Assembly (NCBI GenBank): GCA_032388755.1 | Contig: CP135593.1 | Span: forward strand, 248,001-312,000 | From: Neisseria sp. DTU_2020_1000833_1_SI_GRL_NUU_006 | GTDB lineage: Bacteria > Pseudomonadota > Gammaproteobacteria > Burkholderiales > Neisseriaceae | Length of the DNA stretch: 64,000 bases | Direction: 5' to 3' | Translations under genes and position numbers: made by a program | Notes under the pieces: model-generated | Seen by the model: only the letters and a program-made list of their open reading frames with translations | The model's database searches: none | What the model was told of the DNA's origin: nothing | In this document: piece by piece, positions 53,960 to 61,934 of the stretch | Position numbering within the stretch: the first letter of the stretch is position 1 | Layout: each line of letters begins with the position of its first letter

Positions 53960-53981
53960 TTCAGACGACCTCGGAGCCATT

Positions 53982-54305
53982 ATGGACAACTGTATTTTCT
54001 GTAAAATCGCCGCCAAAGACATTCCGGCGCAAACCGTGTACGAAGACGACGAGATGTTGTGCTTCAAAGACATCCGCCCCGCTGCGCCGGTTCATCTGCT
54101 GCTGATTCCGAAAGTCCATTTCGACTCGCTGGCACACGCCGCGCCCGAACATCAAACCCTCTTGGGCAAAATGATGTTGAAAGTCCCTCAAATCGCTGAA
54201 GCGGCAGGTTTGACTGACGGCTTCAAAACCCTGATCAATACAGGCAAAGGCGGCGGGCAGGAAGTCTTCCACCTGCATATCCACATCATGGGTACGCCTG
54301 CATAA
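53982..54305 (+). CDS. hinT: HIT family nucleotide-binding protein (HinT)
   Basis: A 107-residue purine nucleoside phosphoramidase of the HIT superfamily. It begins MDNCIFCKIAAKDIPAQTVYE and ends with the triad HLHIHIMG. LLIPKVHFDSL is also typical. Located between hisE and tatA, a common neisserial order. Confidence 0.95.
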   Translation: MDNCIFCKIAAKDIPAQTVYEDDEMLCFKDIRPAAPVHLLLIPKVHFDSLAHAAPEHQTLLGKMMLKVPQIAEAAGLTDGFKTLINTGKGGGQEVFHLHIHIMGTPA

Positions 54306-54350
54306 ACCAACATTCCCACCATCCATTTTCAACTATATCAAGGATTTATT

Positions 54351-54545
54351 ATGGGTAGCTTCTCTCTGTGGCACTGGATTATCGTATTAATCATCGTTGT
54401 TTTGGTTTTTGGTACCAAAAAACTGCGCAACGTCGGCAAAGACCTCGGCGGTGCCGTGCATGACTTCAAACAAGGCCTGAACGAAGGCACTGACGCCAAA
54501 AAAGACGAAGTCATCGAACACAAAAAAGACGAAGACAAAGCATAA
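54351..54545 (+). CDS. tatA: Twin-arginine translocase subunit TatA
   Basis: A 64-residue single-span protein: MGSFSLWHWIIVLIIVVLVF then the FGTKKLRNVGKDLGGAVHDF amphipathic helix and an acidic/basic tail. It forms the pore of the Tat system for folded proteins. The tatA-tatB-tatC genes are tightly spaced. Confidence 0.96.
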   Translation: MGSFSLWHWIIVLIIVVLVFGTKKLRNVGKDLGGAVHDFKQGLNEGTDAKKDEVIEHKKDEDKA

Positions 54546-54548
54546 TCT

Positions 54549-55226
54549 ATGTTTGATTTCGGTTTGGGCGAGCTGCTTTTAGTCGGCATCGTCGCCTTGA
54601 TTGTACTCGGCCCCGAGCGTCTGCCCGAAGCCGCCCGTGCCGCCGGACGGCTCATCGGTAAGCTGCAACGCCTCGTCAGCAGTGTCAAGCAGGAATTCAA
54701 CACCCAAGTCGAATTGGAAGAGCTGCGCAAAGCCAAACAGGAATTTGAAGCCGCCGCCGCACAAGTGCGCGACAGCCTCAAAGAAACCGGTACGGATATG
54801 CAGGACAACCTGCACGACATTTCCGACGGACTCAAACCTTGGGAACGCCTGCCGGCGCAACGCACGCCTGCCGATTTCGGTTTGGATGAACATGGCAACC
54901 CGCTTCCTTCGTTAAGCACGGAAGTTTCAGACGACCCGGCTGTTTCCACGTCGTCTGAAAACGCTACGGAGCAAGCAGGCAATCCGACGGATGCTGTCGA
55001 AACCGACACGCCTGCAGAATCCGAGCAAGACCGCGCATGGCGCGAATACCTGACCGGCAGTGCCGCTCCGGTTTTCAATAATGCCGTAGAAGTCAGCTAT
55101 ATCGACACTTCCGCAGACGCGCCCGTGCTGCATATCACCTCCCTCAAAAAACAAGCGATGAACCGCAAGCGCGACCTGCGTCCGAAATTTCATGCCAAAC
55201 CCAAACTTCGCGTCCGTAAAAAGTGA
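54549..55226 (+). CDS. tatB: Twin-arginine translocase subunit TatB
   Basis: A 225-residue protein with an N-terminal span (FDFGLGELLLVGIVALIVLG) and PERLPEAARAAGRLIGKLQR, the TatB hallmark. The long C-terminal part is variable; an internal uptake sequence pair (about 54926 and 54950) writes VSDDPAVSTSSE. The stop overlaps the tatC start by 4 bp. Confidence 0.95.
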   Translation: MFDFGLGELLLVGIVALIVLGPERLPEAARAAGRLIGKLQRLVSSVKQEFNTQVELEELRKAKQEFEAAAAQVRDSLKETGTDMQDNLHDISDGLKPWERLPAQRTPADFGLDEHGNPLPSLSTEVSDDPAVSTSSENATEQAGNPTDAVETDTPAESEQDRAWREYLTGSAAPVFNNAVEVSYIDTSADAPVLHITSLKKQAMNRKRDLRPKFHAKPKLRVRKK

Positions 55227-56011
55227 GTAAACCGGTGTCCGAACCTCAAAACGAACAATCCGTCCAACCTCTTATCGAACACCTTATCGAGCTGCGCCGC
55301 CGCCTGATGTGGATCGTCATCGGCATCGTCGTCTGCTTTCTCGGCATGATGCCGTTTGCCCAGCAGCTTTACACCTTTGTTGCCAAACCATTGATGGTGA
55401 ATCTTCCCAAAGACACCAGCATGATTGCCACCGACGTCATCGCGCCGTTTTTCGTGCCGGTGAAAGTGGCGCTGATGGCGGCATTCCTCGTTTCCCTGCC
55501 GCACACGCTCTACCAAATCTGGGCATTCGTCGCGCCCGCCCTCTATCAAAACGAAAAACGCCTGATCACCCCGCTTGTCCTCTCCAGCGTCAGCCTGTTT
55601 TTTATCGGCATGGCGTTTGCCTACTACCTCGTTTTCCCCGTCATCTTTAAATTCCTCGCAGGCATCACCCCCGTCGGCGTCAACATGGCGACCGACATCG
55701 ACAAATACCTGTCCTTTATTTTGGGCATGTTCGTCGCATTCGGCACGACTTTCGAAGTCCCCGTCGTCGTCGTCCTGCTTGCCAAAATCGGCATCGTAAC
55801 CACCGAACAACTCAAAAAGGCACGACCCTACGTCATTGTCGGCGCATTCGTCGTTGCCGCCATCATTACACCGCCGGACGTGATTTCCCAAACCCTGCTT
55901 GCCGTCCCGCTTATCTTGCTTTACGAAGCAGGTATCTGGTGCAGCCGCTTTATCAAACCCAAATCGGACGAAACCGACGAACACCCGCCCCTTCCGCCTG
56001 CAGAAACGTAA
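55223..56011 (+). CDS. tatC: Twin-arginine translocase subunit TatC
   Basis: A 262-residue six-span receptor of Tat signal peptides. The start is GTG 55223 within the tatB stop (GTGA overlap). LIEHLIELRRRLMWIVIGIV, ALYQNEKRLI, FGTTFEVPVVVVLLAK and the conserved VGAFVVAAIITPPDVISQ are visible. At least one Tat-type signal (ApbE, 61935-62942) is encoded in this window. Confidence 0.96.
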   Translation: MSKPVSEPQNEQSVQPLIEHLIELRRRLMWIVIGIVVCFLGMMPFAQQLYTFVAKPLMVNLPKDTSMIATDVIAPFFVPVKVALMAAFLVSLPHTLYQIWAFVAPALYQNEKRLITPLVLSSVSLFFIGMAFAYYLVFPVIFKFLAGITPVGVNMATDIDKYLSFILGMFVAFGTTFEVPVVVVLLAKIGIVTTEQLKKARPYVIVGAFVVAAIITPPDVISQTLLAVPLILLYEAGIWCSRFIKPKSDETDEHPPLPPAET

Positions 56012-56040
56012 ATCTGCCTGCAATGGAGAGCGTAAATATT

Positions 56041-56073
56041 AAAAGGTCGTCTGAACCGTTTCAGACGACCTTT
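56041..56073. terminator. Uptake-sequence hairpin after tatC
   Basis: AAAAGGTCGTCTGAA and TTCAGACGACCTTT with a 4-base loop. Confidence 0.75.
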
Positions 56074-56168
56074 ACTACGTTTAACGAAGTGCTAAATGAC
56101 TGCTAATTTTGCCGTGTTTAAATACACCCATCAAAACCCCAATGACACATTTCGAAAGGAAGTCGAAC

Positions 56169-56453
56169 ATGAAAAAATTATTATTGACCGCTATTGTTGC
56201 TCTGACTGCCGCTACTGCTGGTGCAAGCGATTACATTGAACACCAAATTTACAGCGACAGAAATTTTGAACAAAACCGTGCAAAAGCCATCAGAATGCTT
56301 GAACAACGCGGTTACCGCGTTCACGATATCGATGCCGACGACTATCGCGGAAGACCCGTGTTGGAAGTAGAGGCCTACAAAGGCGGTCGCGAATACGACA
56401 TCAAATTGTCTTACCCCGACTTAAGAATCATCAAAGAGCGCATCGATTACTGA
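56169..56453 (+). CDS. Periplasmic PepSY-like protein, 94 aa
   Basis: The start is taken at ATG 56169 with AAAGGAAG upstream; an earlier in-frame ATG at 56109 would bury the signal peptide. Residues 1-19 form a Sec signal (LTAATAGAS). The mature part, RAKAIRMLEQRGYRVHDIDADD and RPVLEVEAYKGGREYDIKL, resembles the small PepSY_2 domain found in periplasmic proteins. Function unknown. Followed by a strong terminator. Confidence 0.75.
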   Translation: MKKLLLTAIVALTAATAGASDYIEHQIYSDRNFEQNRAKAIRMLEQRGYRVHDIDADDYRGRPVLEVEAYKGGREYDIKLSYPDLRIIKERIDY

Positions 56454-56474
56454 TCTGATTAAGAATGCTTTAAG

Positions 56475-56508
56475 ACTGCCGCAAACATCAAGTTTGGCGG
56501 CAGTTTTT
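56475..56508 (+). terminator. Intrinsic terminator
   Basis: ACTGCCGC-AAAC / GTTTGGCGGCAGT with a single-base bulge, followed by TTTTT. Confidence 0.85.
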
Positions 56509-56685
56509 GCTGAAAAAATAGAATTTATATTACGTTATCAACAATTACTAAAAGTATTATTCCGATAAATGTAATGTTTTGAATAACAATGTTTATCGAT
56601 ATGTAAATTATTTTGGCTAAAGGAACTAAAAAACGCTTTTCCTTTCCATCTAAACTGATTCACTTAAACGGAGTATAAAGGTAAT

Positions 56686-58650
56686 ATGGATTACCACAAT
56701 AAAAATAAAGAAGGTCAAGAGACGCAAAATATGCAAAATACAGTTTCTGATTGGGACCAACCTATTGAGCGTCCAGCCCCTGATGCCCGGCAATCTGTTT
56801 CAGAGCAGCCTGTTTCTGAAATCTGGGAGAGGGCAGATGAAGCTTTTGAAAACGGTGATGAAGCTCTGAAAACCAAAGAACCCTTAAAAACTGAAGAAAC
56901 GTTAAAAGTTGAAGAGGCAATGCAATTTGAAACGGAAGATAATCTGCAAGAGTACAATACTGAAGAAGCTTTGACGAACAACACGAACTTTGAAGGCATA
57001 GGAACGTCGTCTGAAAAAAAGAAAAAGAAAAAGAAATATAAAAAAAAGAGGGGAACAAAGCAAAGACAACTCGCTGATGTGCCACCCTCCGATCTTTTGG
57101 GTACGAACAAAGGTGTGGAAACCATGTTCCGCAATGCCGTTCGCTCAGAGATGGAGTTGCTCGCACTGGCAGCGACCAAGGCGAACATTATGATTTCGCT
57201 GAATGGTTTTATCGTGTCTGCGCTGATGATTTCGGGCGCATTTATTTTCTCATCATCGCCCGAATTCCTAATTCCGGCGAGCACCTTTATGATTACCGCC
57301 GCTGCATCCATTGTGTTTGCGCTGTTGTCCGCTTCGCCTGACCGTATCGGTAAAATGCAGGCAGCTCGTACTTGGGTTAAGGATTTTTTCCGCGGACGCG
57401 CCAAACTGCGTGATTTGAAAACCCGCCTCAGCAGTACTGAAACGCGCTTTTTCAGCGGCAGCCAGCCCAATATCCTGATTTACGAAGACCGTGTAAAGGT
57501 GCAAAAAGATCAATATTGGGAAATGATGCAAGAGATTATGGGCGACCGTAAACAAGTCTATCAAAAGATGAGTGATCATCTTTACTGGCTGGGCTTGCTG
57601 GCGGACAAACAGTTCAAATACATCAATTTGTCTTATGCCGTATTCCGCTGGGGGCTTTTGGCTTCGCTGGCGGCGTTTATCGGCGTGAAGACATTGCCTT
57701 CTCTTTTGACTAAGCCTGCCGCCAACAATGTGGCAGAATTGCGCTCCTTGGGCATTAATATGTTCAACGGCGTATACGAGCCTTCCGCCGTCCAACAGCT
57801 TCCGGACGGCAAACTGCTGATTGCCGAAGACGAACCCAACCACGCGTTCAGCATTGTCAGCATCGATCCGTCAGGCAGATTTGTCGAAGACGAAGCCTTG
57901 GATACGCGCGTGATTACTGGCTTCAAACGCCGCCTGAGCGACTTGGAAGCATTGGCACGCGACGATGAAGGCTTTATCTACGCACTCACTTCGCACTCGC
58001 GCACCCGTAAAGGCAACCGCTCGCCCGACCGCGAACACCTGATGCGCTTTAAAATCCAAGACGGTAATGTGTTGGGGCTGACCAGCTACGACAATCTGAC
58101 GCAGGTTTTGGAAACCGACCACAAATTGCACGACCTCATCCGCGAACGCACCAAAGCCGAAGTTTCCTTTGAAGAAATCAATATCGAAGGCATGGCGTTC
58201 GACCCTGTGAAGAAACGCCTCGTCTTGGGCTTCCGCGATCCCGAATTCAACAATATGGCCTTGGTGGCGTTTATCAGCAACCCGAAAGACGTATTCGAAC
58301 GCAACGCCCAACCCGAATTTGACGAAGTGGCCGTCCTCGACATCGACGGCGGCGGCATCCGTTCGCTCAATTACGATCCCGTGTTGAAAAATTACGTTAT
58401 CGCCAACGAAGTGAAGGATGAAAACGGGCAGAAATTCTCGCAACTGTGGACTTGGAGCGGCAACCCGACCGACGAGCCGCAAAAAATCTTGCTGCCCAAC
58501 CTACATCACATCACCAACGTCGAAGCCGTCGATTCGATTACGGTCAACGGCAAGCCGCAGATGATTCTGATGGGCGACGAAGGCAACGCCTCGCAGAAAA
58601 TTACTGCCAAATATATGTTGGTGGACTACAGTCAGTTCGGTAAACAATAG
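56686..58650 (+). CDS. Membrane protein: PycTM (DUF5706)-like module fused to DUF3616-like domain
   Basis: A 654-residue protein of unusual make-up. Residues 1-108 are acidic and disordered, with LKTKEPLKTEETLKVEEAM repeats; 111-128 is a run of lysines. Residues 143-340 match the Pycsar effector membrane module: GVETMFRNAVRSEMELLALA, then TKANIMISLNGFIVSALMIS (span 1, about 168-188), span 2 at 194-216, ASIVFALLSASPDR, a cytoplasmic stretch with YWEMMQEIMGDRKQVYQKM, LADKQFKYINLSYAVFRWG and span 3 at about 317-335. Residues about 355-650 resemble DUF3616 (EPSAVQQLPDGKLLIAEDE, LSDLEALARDDEGFIYALTS, INIEGMAFDPVKKRLVLGFR), likely a propeller. Three spans place this domain in the periplasm. No cyclase is adjacent. 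Function not known. Confidence 0.72.
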   Translation: MDYHNKNKEGQETQNMQNTVSDWDQPIERPAPDARQSVSEQPVSEIWERADEAFENGDEALKTKEPLKTEETLKVEEAMQFETEDNLQEYNTEEALTNNTNFEGIGTSSEKKKKKKKYKKKRGTKQRQLADVPPSDLLGTNKGVETMFRNAVRSEMELLALAATKANIMISLNGFIVSALMISGAFIFSSSPEFLIPASTFMITAAASIVFALLSASPDRIGKMQAARTWVKDFFRGRAKLRDLKTRLSSTETRFFSGSQPNILIYEDRVKVQKDQYWEMMQEIMGDRKQVYQKMSDHLYWLGLLADKQFKYINLSYAVFRWGLLASLAAFIGVKTLPSLLTKPAANNVAELRSLGINMFNGVYEPSAVQQLPDGKLLIAEDEPNHAFSIVSIDPSGRFVEDEALDTRVITGFKRRLSDLEALARDDEGFIYALTSHSRTRKGNRSPDREHLMRFKIQDGNVLGLTSYDNLTQVLETDHKLHDLIRERTKAEVSFEEINIEGMAFDPVKKRLVLGFRDPEFNNMALVAFISNPKDVFERNAQPEFDEVAVLDIDGGGIRSLNYDPVLKNYVIANEVKDENGQKFSQLWTWSGNPTDEPQKILLPNLHHITNVEAVDSITVNGKPQMILMGDEGNASQKITAKYMLVDYSQFGKQ

Positions 58651-59162
58651 TTTAAAGCTGATTAAAGGTCGTCTGAAACTGAGATTTAAGGTTTCAGACG
58701 ACCTTTTTGTATTTGTGGTTTTAGATTTTTCGGTCTAAGGTGGAATGACTGCTGTTTATCTAAGCGTTGCGTTTTAATCTGTTTTAGCAAGAAGTCTTGG
58801 TAAATACATGTGAAAAGGTCTATTAAGACAAAATATAACTATATTCGTCTCGGATTGTTGTTTTTAGACAACATTGAATTTAGGGTGAAAGCCGGGAAAG
58901 AGTTAATAAGGAGAATTAAAACAGAAATAATTTTCAAATATTTATGCTTACTGAGTTGATATTCATTGTGAAATTTCTGAAAGTGAATTCTACAAAACAG
59001 ATATTTGCGGTATAAATTGTTACTATTTGTTAAATATTTCTGGCGATTTGCCGATTATCCTGATAATATACCGTTCATCATAAATACACCGATTATCTTG
59101 GATAAAAACCATTTGTCGAAGGTAATGTTCCGGATTTATCCGGATTTTTGTGGAGTCACATC
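58651..59162. other. 512-bp AT-rich intergenic region
   Basis: Contains an uptake-sequence pair at 58664-58709 and, just before the next gene, TCCGGA-TTTA-TCCGGA followed by five T (59129-59149). I see no gene in the 400 bp between. Confidence 0.6.
58664..58709 (+). terminator. Uptake-sequence hairpin after the PycTM fusion gene
   Basis: AAAGGTCGTCTGAAAC and GTTTCAGACGACCTTTTT with an 11-base loop. Confidence 0.7.
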
Positions 59163-59816
59163 ATGACGACTGTTGCTATCGATATTCAACCTCAATTCCG
59201 CTTTACCTGCATGGCAGCCAATGCCAACCATTTCCTGCATCAACCGGAAAACATGGTTAAAGAATTAAACCGTCAGGCAGCTATCGCAGATAAGCGTATT
59301 TTGGTCGAGAACGTCAATATTGATCCGGAGAGTATTTGCGCCGCAGTCGTTAAACGCAACGGAATTATGTTTGCGCGGGAAAGTGGCTATTTTAGCCAGT
59401 GTGCAGGTGGTTGCCGTGGTGCAAATTTGCTGGATGGTTTGCCGGCATCTGCTGATTATGATCATGTAATCGAATTAGGCGGGGAGAATGGTTTTGGCGC
59501 ATGCTTCCATGATGATAATGAAGCCCGCAGTACCGGTTTGATTGAATGGCTTTATGCACAAAAAGCCGATACCGTCATTATCGGTGGTTTGGCAACGGAA
59601 GAAGCAATCAGCCGTACCGCCGAACAATTACTCTGGTACAACGACAGCCTGCACATTATCGTCAATCTTGCCGCCTGTCACGGTTATGCACCTGAAAGCA
59701 CTATTCAGGCTGTCTATAAAATGCGTAAATCCGGTATCTCTGTTGTCAGCAACGCTGAAGAGATTCCCGAACAAATGCTCCGTTATGCTAACGAAGCTTG
59801 GTTTAAAGTGTCGTAA
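59163..59816 (+). CDS. Isochorismatase-like protein lacking the catalytic cysteine
   Basis: A 217-residue protein of the isochorismatase/nicotinamidase fold. The start is ATG 59163 with GGAG seven bases upstream; an earlier TTG lies before that site. The N-terminal TTVAIDIQPQF keeps the first catalytic Asp region. The family motif GLAT-D-Y-CV reads GLATEEAISRTAEQLLWY here, so the nucleophile Cys is Ala, and the region of the catalytic Lys (ELGGENGFGACFHDDN) has no obvious Lys. Later blocks (IIVNLAACHGYAPESTIQAV) still match the fold. It is therefore probably not a hydrolase; a binding or structural role is possible. Position of catalytic residues is by eye. Confidence 0.7.
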   Translation: MTTVAIDIQPQFRFTCMAANANHFLHQPENMVKELNRQAAIADKRILVENVNIDPESICAAVVKRNGIMFARESGYFSQCAGGCRGANLLDGLPASADYDHVIELGGENGFGACFHDDNEARSTGLIEWLYAQKADTVIIGGLATEEAISRTAEQLLWYNDSLHIIVNLAACHGYAPESTIQAVYKMRKSGISVVSNAEEIPEQMLRYANEAWFKVS

Positions 59817-59850
59817 CCTCTTGCTATCACTCCCAGCTGCAAGAGTTTTT

Positions 59851-59877
59851 CAGGTCGCTTTTAGCGGCCTGTTTTTT
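59851..59877 (+). terminator. Intrinsic terminator
   Basis: CAGGTCGC / GCGGCCTG with one G-T pair, then six T, after the isochorismatase-like gene. Confidence 0.8.
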
Positions 59878-59974
59878 GGGTTATATGGTATGAATGAGAA
59901 AAGGTCGTCTGAAAGTGTAATTTTTGTTTTCAGACGACTTGAGGCAAGGTGCTTATGGATAAAATATACGGTGA

Positions 59975-60081
59975 TATAGTGGATTAAATTTAAACCAGTA
60001 CGGCGTTGCCTCGCCTTGCCGTACTATTTGTACTGTCTGTGGCTTCGTCGCCTTGTCCTGATTTAAATTTAATCCACTATA
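59975..60081. repeat. Correia element, internally deleted (107 bp)
   Basis: TATAGTGGATTAAATTTAAA at the left and TTTAAATTTAATCCACTATA at the right; differs from other copies by TTTGTACTG and CTGTGGC changes inside. It ends 59 bp before the tRNA gene. Confidence 0.92.
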
Positions 60082-60096
60082 AAAGCCAAGCGGTCC

Positions 60097-60124
60097 TTGT
60101 CTCTATAATATTTTATGATACAAT
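60097..60124 (+). promoter_or_regulatory. Candidate tRNA promoter
   Basis: TTGTCT (60097-60102) and TACAAT (60119-60124) are 16 bp apart, and the tRNA begins 17 bp after the -10. Confidence 0.5.
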
Positions 60125-60140
60125 ATACCCTTTCTCTTGA

Positions 60141-60216
<76 letters not shown>

Positions 60217-60223
60217 AATATCG

Positions 60224-60251
60224 AAGCCTGGACAAATGTCCAGGCTTTTTC
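60224..60251 (+). terminator. tRNA terminator
   Basis: AAGCCTGGAC / GTCCAGGCTT with a 4-base loop, then TTTC. Confidence 0.9.
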
Positions 60252-60477
60252 TTTTGTGCTTTTTATCATGGTAGTGTTTGTTTGAAATAAAATATCAAAA
60301 TTACCTATTTTTTGTATTTATGTTTATTCAAAAAACAAAATCTCAGATTTTTTATTCAATATTGTCTTTTTAAGCGCACCTTATGTGCGAAATTTTGAAG
60401 CAGGCCATTATGGCTGTGCTATATGCGGTTACGCTTTGCTACAATGCGGTTTCTTCACATTTCTTAATACAATAATC

Positions 60478-61815
60478 ATGAATCATTCGGTTTCTTGGTC
60501 GTCCAAACTTGGTTTTGTGCTAGCTGCGGCAGGTTCGGCAATCGGCTTGGGCGCAATTTGGAAATTTCCGTACACCGCGGGGACAAACGGTGGGGCGGTG
60601 TTTTTCCTGCTGTTTTTGCTTTTTACGATTTTGGTGGCATTACCCGTACAGCTTGCCGAGTTTTATATCGGCAGGACGGGCGGTAAAAATGCCATCGATT
60701 CTTTCAAAACCTTGCGTCCCGGTTCGCAATGGCCTTGGGTGGGGCGTATGGGGGTAGCAGCCTGCTTTATCTTGCTTTCTTTTTACAGTGTCGTCGGCGG
60801 CTGGGTGTTGAACTACGTCGTCCATAGCTTTACCGGAGAAATCCATGCCGGTGCGGATTTTGAGGCATTATTCGGTGCGACCATTTCCAGTGCTGCAGGG
60901 TCATTGTTTTATCAAGGGCTGTTCATGCTGATTACCATTTGGGTAGTTCAGGGCGGTGTATCCGACGGGATTGAAAAAGCAAACCGTTACCTGATGCCGG
61001 GCCTGTTTATCCTGTTTATTGTTTTGGCCGTCCGTTCACTGACGCTGCCCGGGGCGACGGAAGGGGTATCCTTCCTGCTGAAACCCGACTGGTCGCATCT
61101 GAAGCCGCAAACCATGCTTACGGCTTTGGGGCAGGCATTTTTTGCGTTAAGTATCGGCGTGTCTGCGATGATCACTTATGCGTCTTATTTGGGTAAAGAC
61201 CAAGATATGTTCCGTTCGGGCAATATCATTATGTGGATGAACCTTTTGGTTTCTCTGCTGGCGGGGCTGGTTATTTTTCCAGCAGTATTTGCTTTCGGCT
61301 TCGAACCGAGCCAGGGGCCGGGTTTGATCTTCGTTGTTTTGCCTGCCGTGTTCATGAAAATGCCGTTGGGGCAGATTTTGTTTGCCGTCTTTATGCTTCT
61401 GGTGGTGTTTGCGACGCTGACTTCGGCGTTTTCGATGTTGGAAACCGTCATTGCCGCTACGATTCGTCAGGATGAGCGTAAACGCAGCCGCCATACTTGG
61501 TTGATTGGTACGGCAATTTTTATTGTCGGTATTCCCTCCGCCTTGTCTTTCGGCGTTTGGGGTGAGTTTAAAATCTTCGGAAAAACCGTTTTCGATTTGT
61601 GGGACTACCTGATTTCGGCAGTCATTATGCCGATTGGCGCATTGAGCGTTGCCGTGTTTACTGCGTGGATTCAGGATAGGGAGTCCGTATTGGCGAATGC
61701 CGGTGCAGGCAGCAGCGTACCGAAAACCATTATCCGTCTTTGGTTGATGGTGTTGCGCTATGTTGCACCTTTGGCGATTGTTGTTGTATTTATCAATTCC
61801 CTAGGCTTGATTTAA
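60478..61815 (+). CDS. Sodium:neurotransmitter symporter family transporter
   Basis: A 445-residue inner-membrane protein of the NSS (LeuT-fold) family. The start is ATG 60478 (MNHSVSWSSKLGFVLAAAGS); the family signature AAGSAIGLGAIWKFPYTAGTNGG follows, covering the sodium and substrate sites of span 1. ALGQAFFALSIGVSAMITYASY is span 6. About 11 spans are predicted, the usual number for bacterial NSS transporters such as TnaT. The substrate is probably an amino acid; which one is not predictable. Confidence 0.92.
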   Translation: MNHSVSWSSKLGFVLAAAGSAIGLGAIWKFPYTAGTNGGAVFFLLFLLFTILVALPVQLAEFYIGRTGGKNAIDSFKTLRPGSQWPWVGRMGVAACFILLSFYSVVGGWVLNYVVHSFTGEIHAGADFEALFGATISSAAGSLFYQGLFMLITIWVVQGGVSDGIEKANRYLMPGLFILFIVLAVRSLTLPGATEGVSFLLKPDWSHLKPQTMLTALGQAFFALSIGVSAMITYASYLGKDQDMFRSGNIIMWMNLLVSLLAGLVIFPAVFAFGFEPSQGPGLIFVVLPAVFMKMPLGQILFAVFMLLVVFATLTSAFSMLETVIAATIRQDERKRSRHTWLIGTAIFIVGIPSALSFGVWGEFKIFGKTVFDLWDYLISAVIMPIGALSVAVFTAWIQDRESVLANAGAGSSVPKTIIRLWLMVLRYVAPLAIVVVFINSLGLI

Positions 61816-61833
61816 AAACTGTCCGGAAATGGC

Positions 61834-61880
61834 AAAGGTCGTCTGAAAATCTTGGTTCGAGGTTTTCAGACGACCTTTTT
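61834..61880. terminator. Uptake-sequence hairpin between convergent genes
   Basis: AAAGGTCGTCTGAAAA and TTTTCAGACGACCTTTTT between the symporter and apbE. Confidence 0.72.
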
Positions 61881-61934
61881 ACTTTTAAGTTTTGTTGTAT
61901 TCGGGAGAAACTGCTTTTTTGCCAAATACGACCT

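Noticed and set aside
51203..53971. CRISPR array
   Set aside because: The 24-bp units are directly adjacent with no unique spacers, and there are no cas genes.
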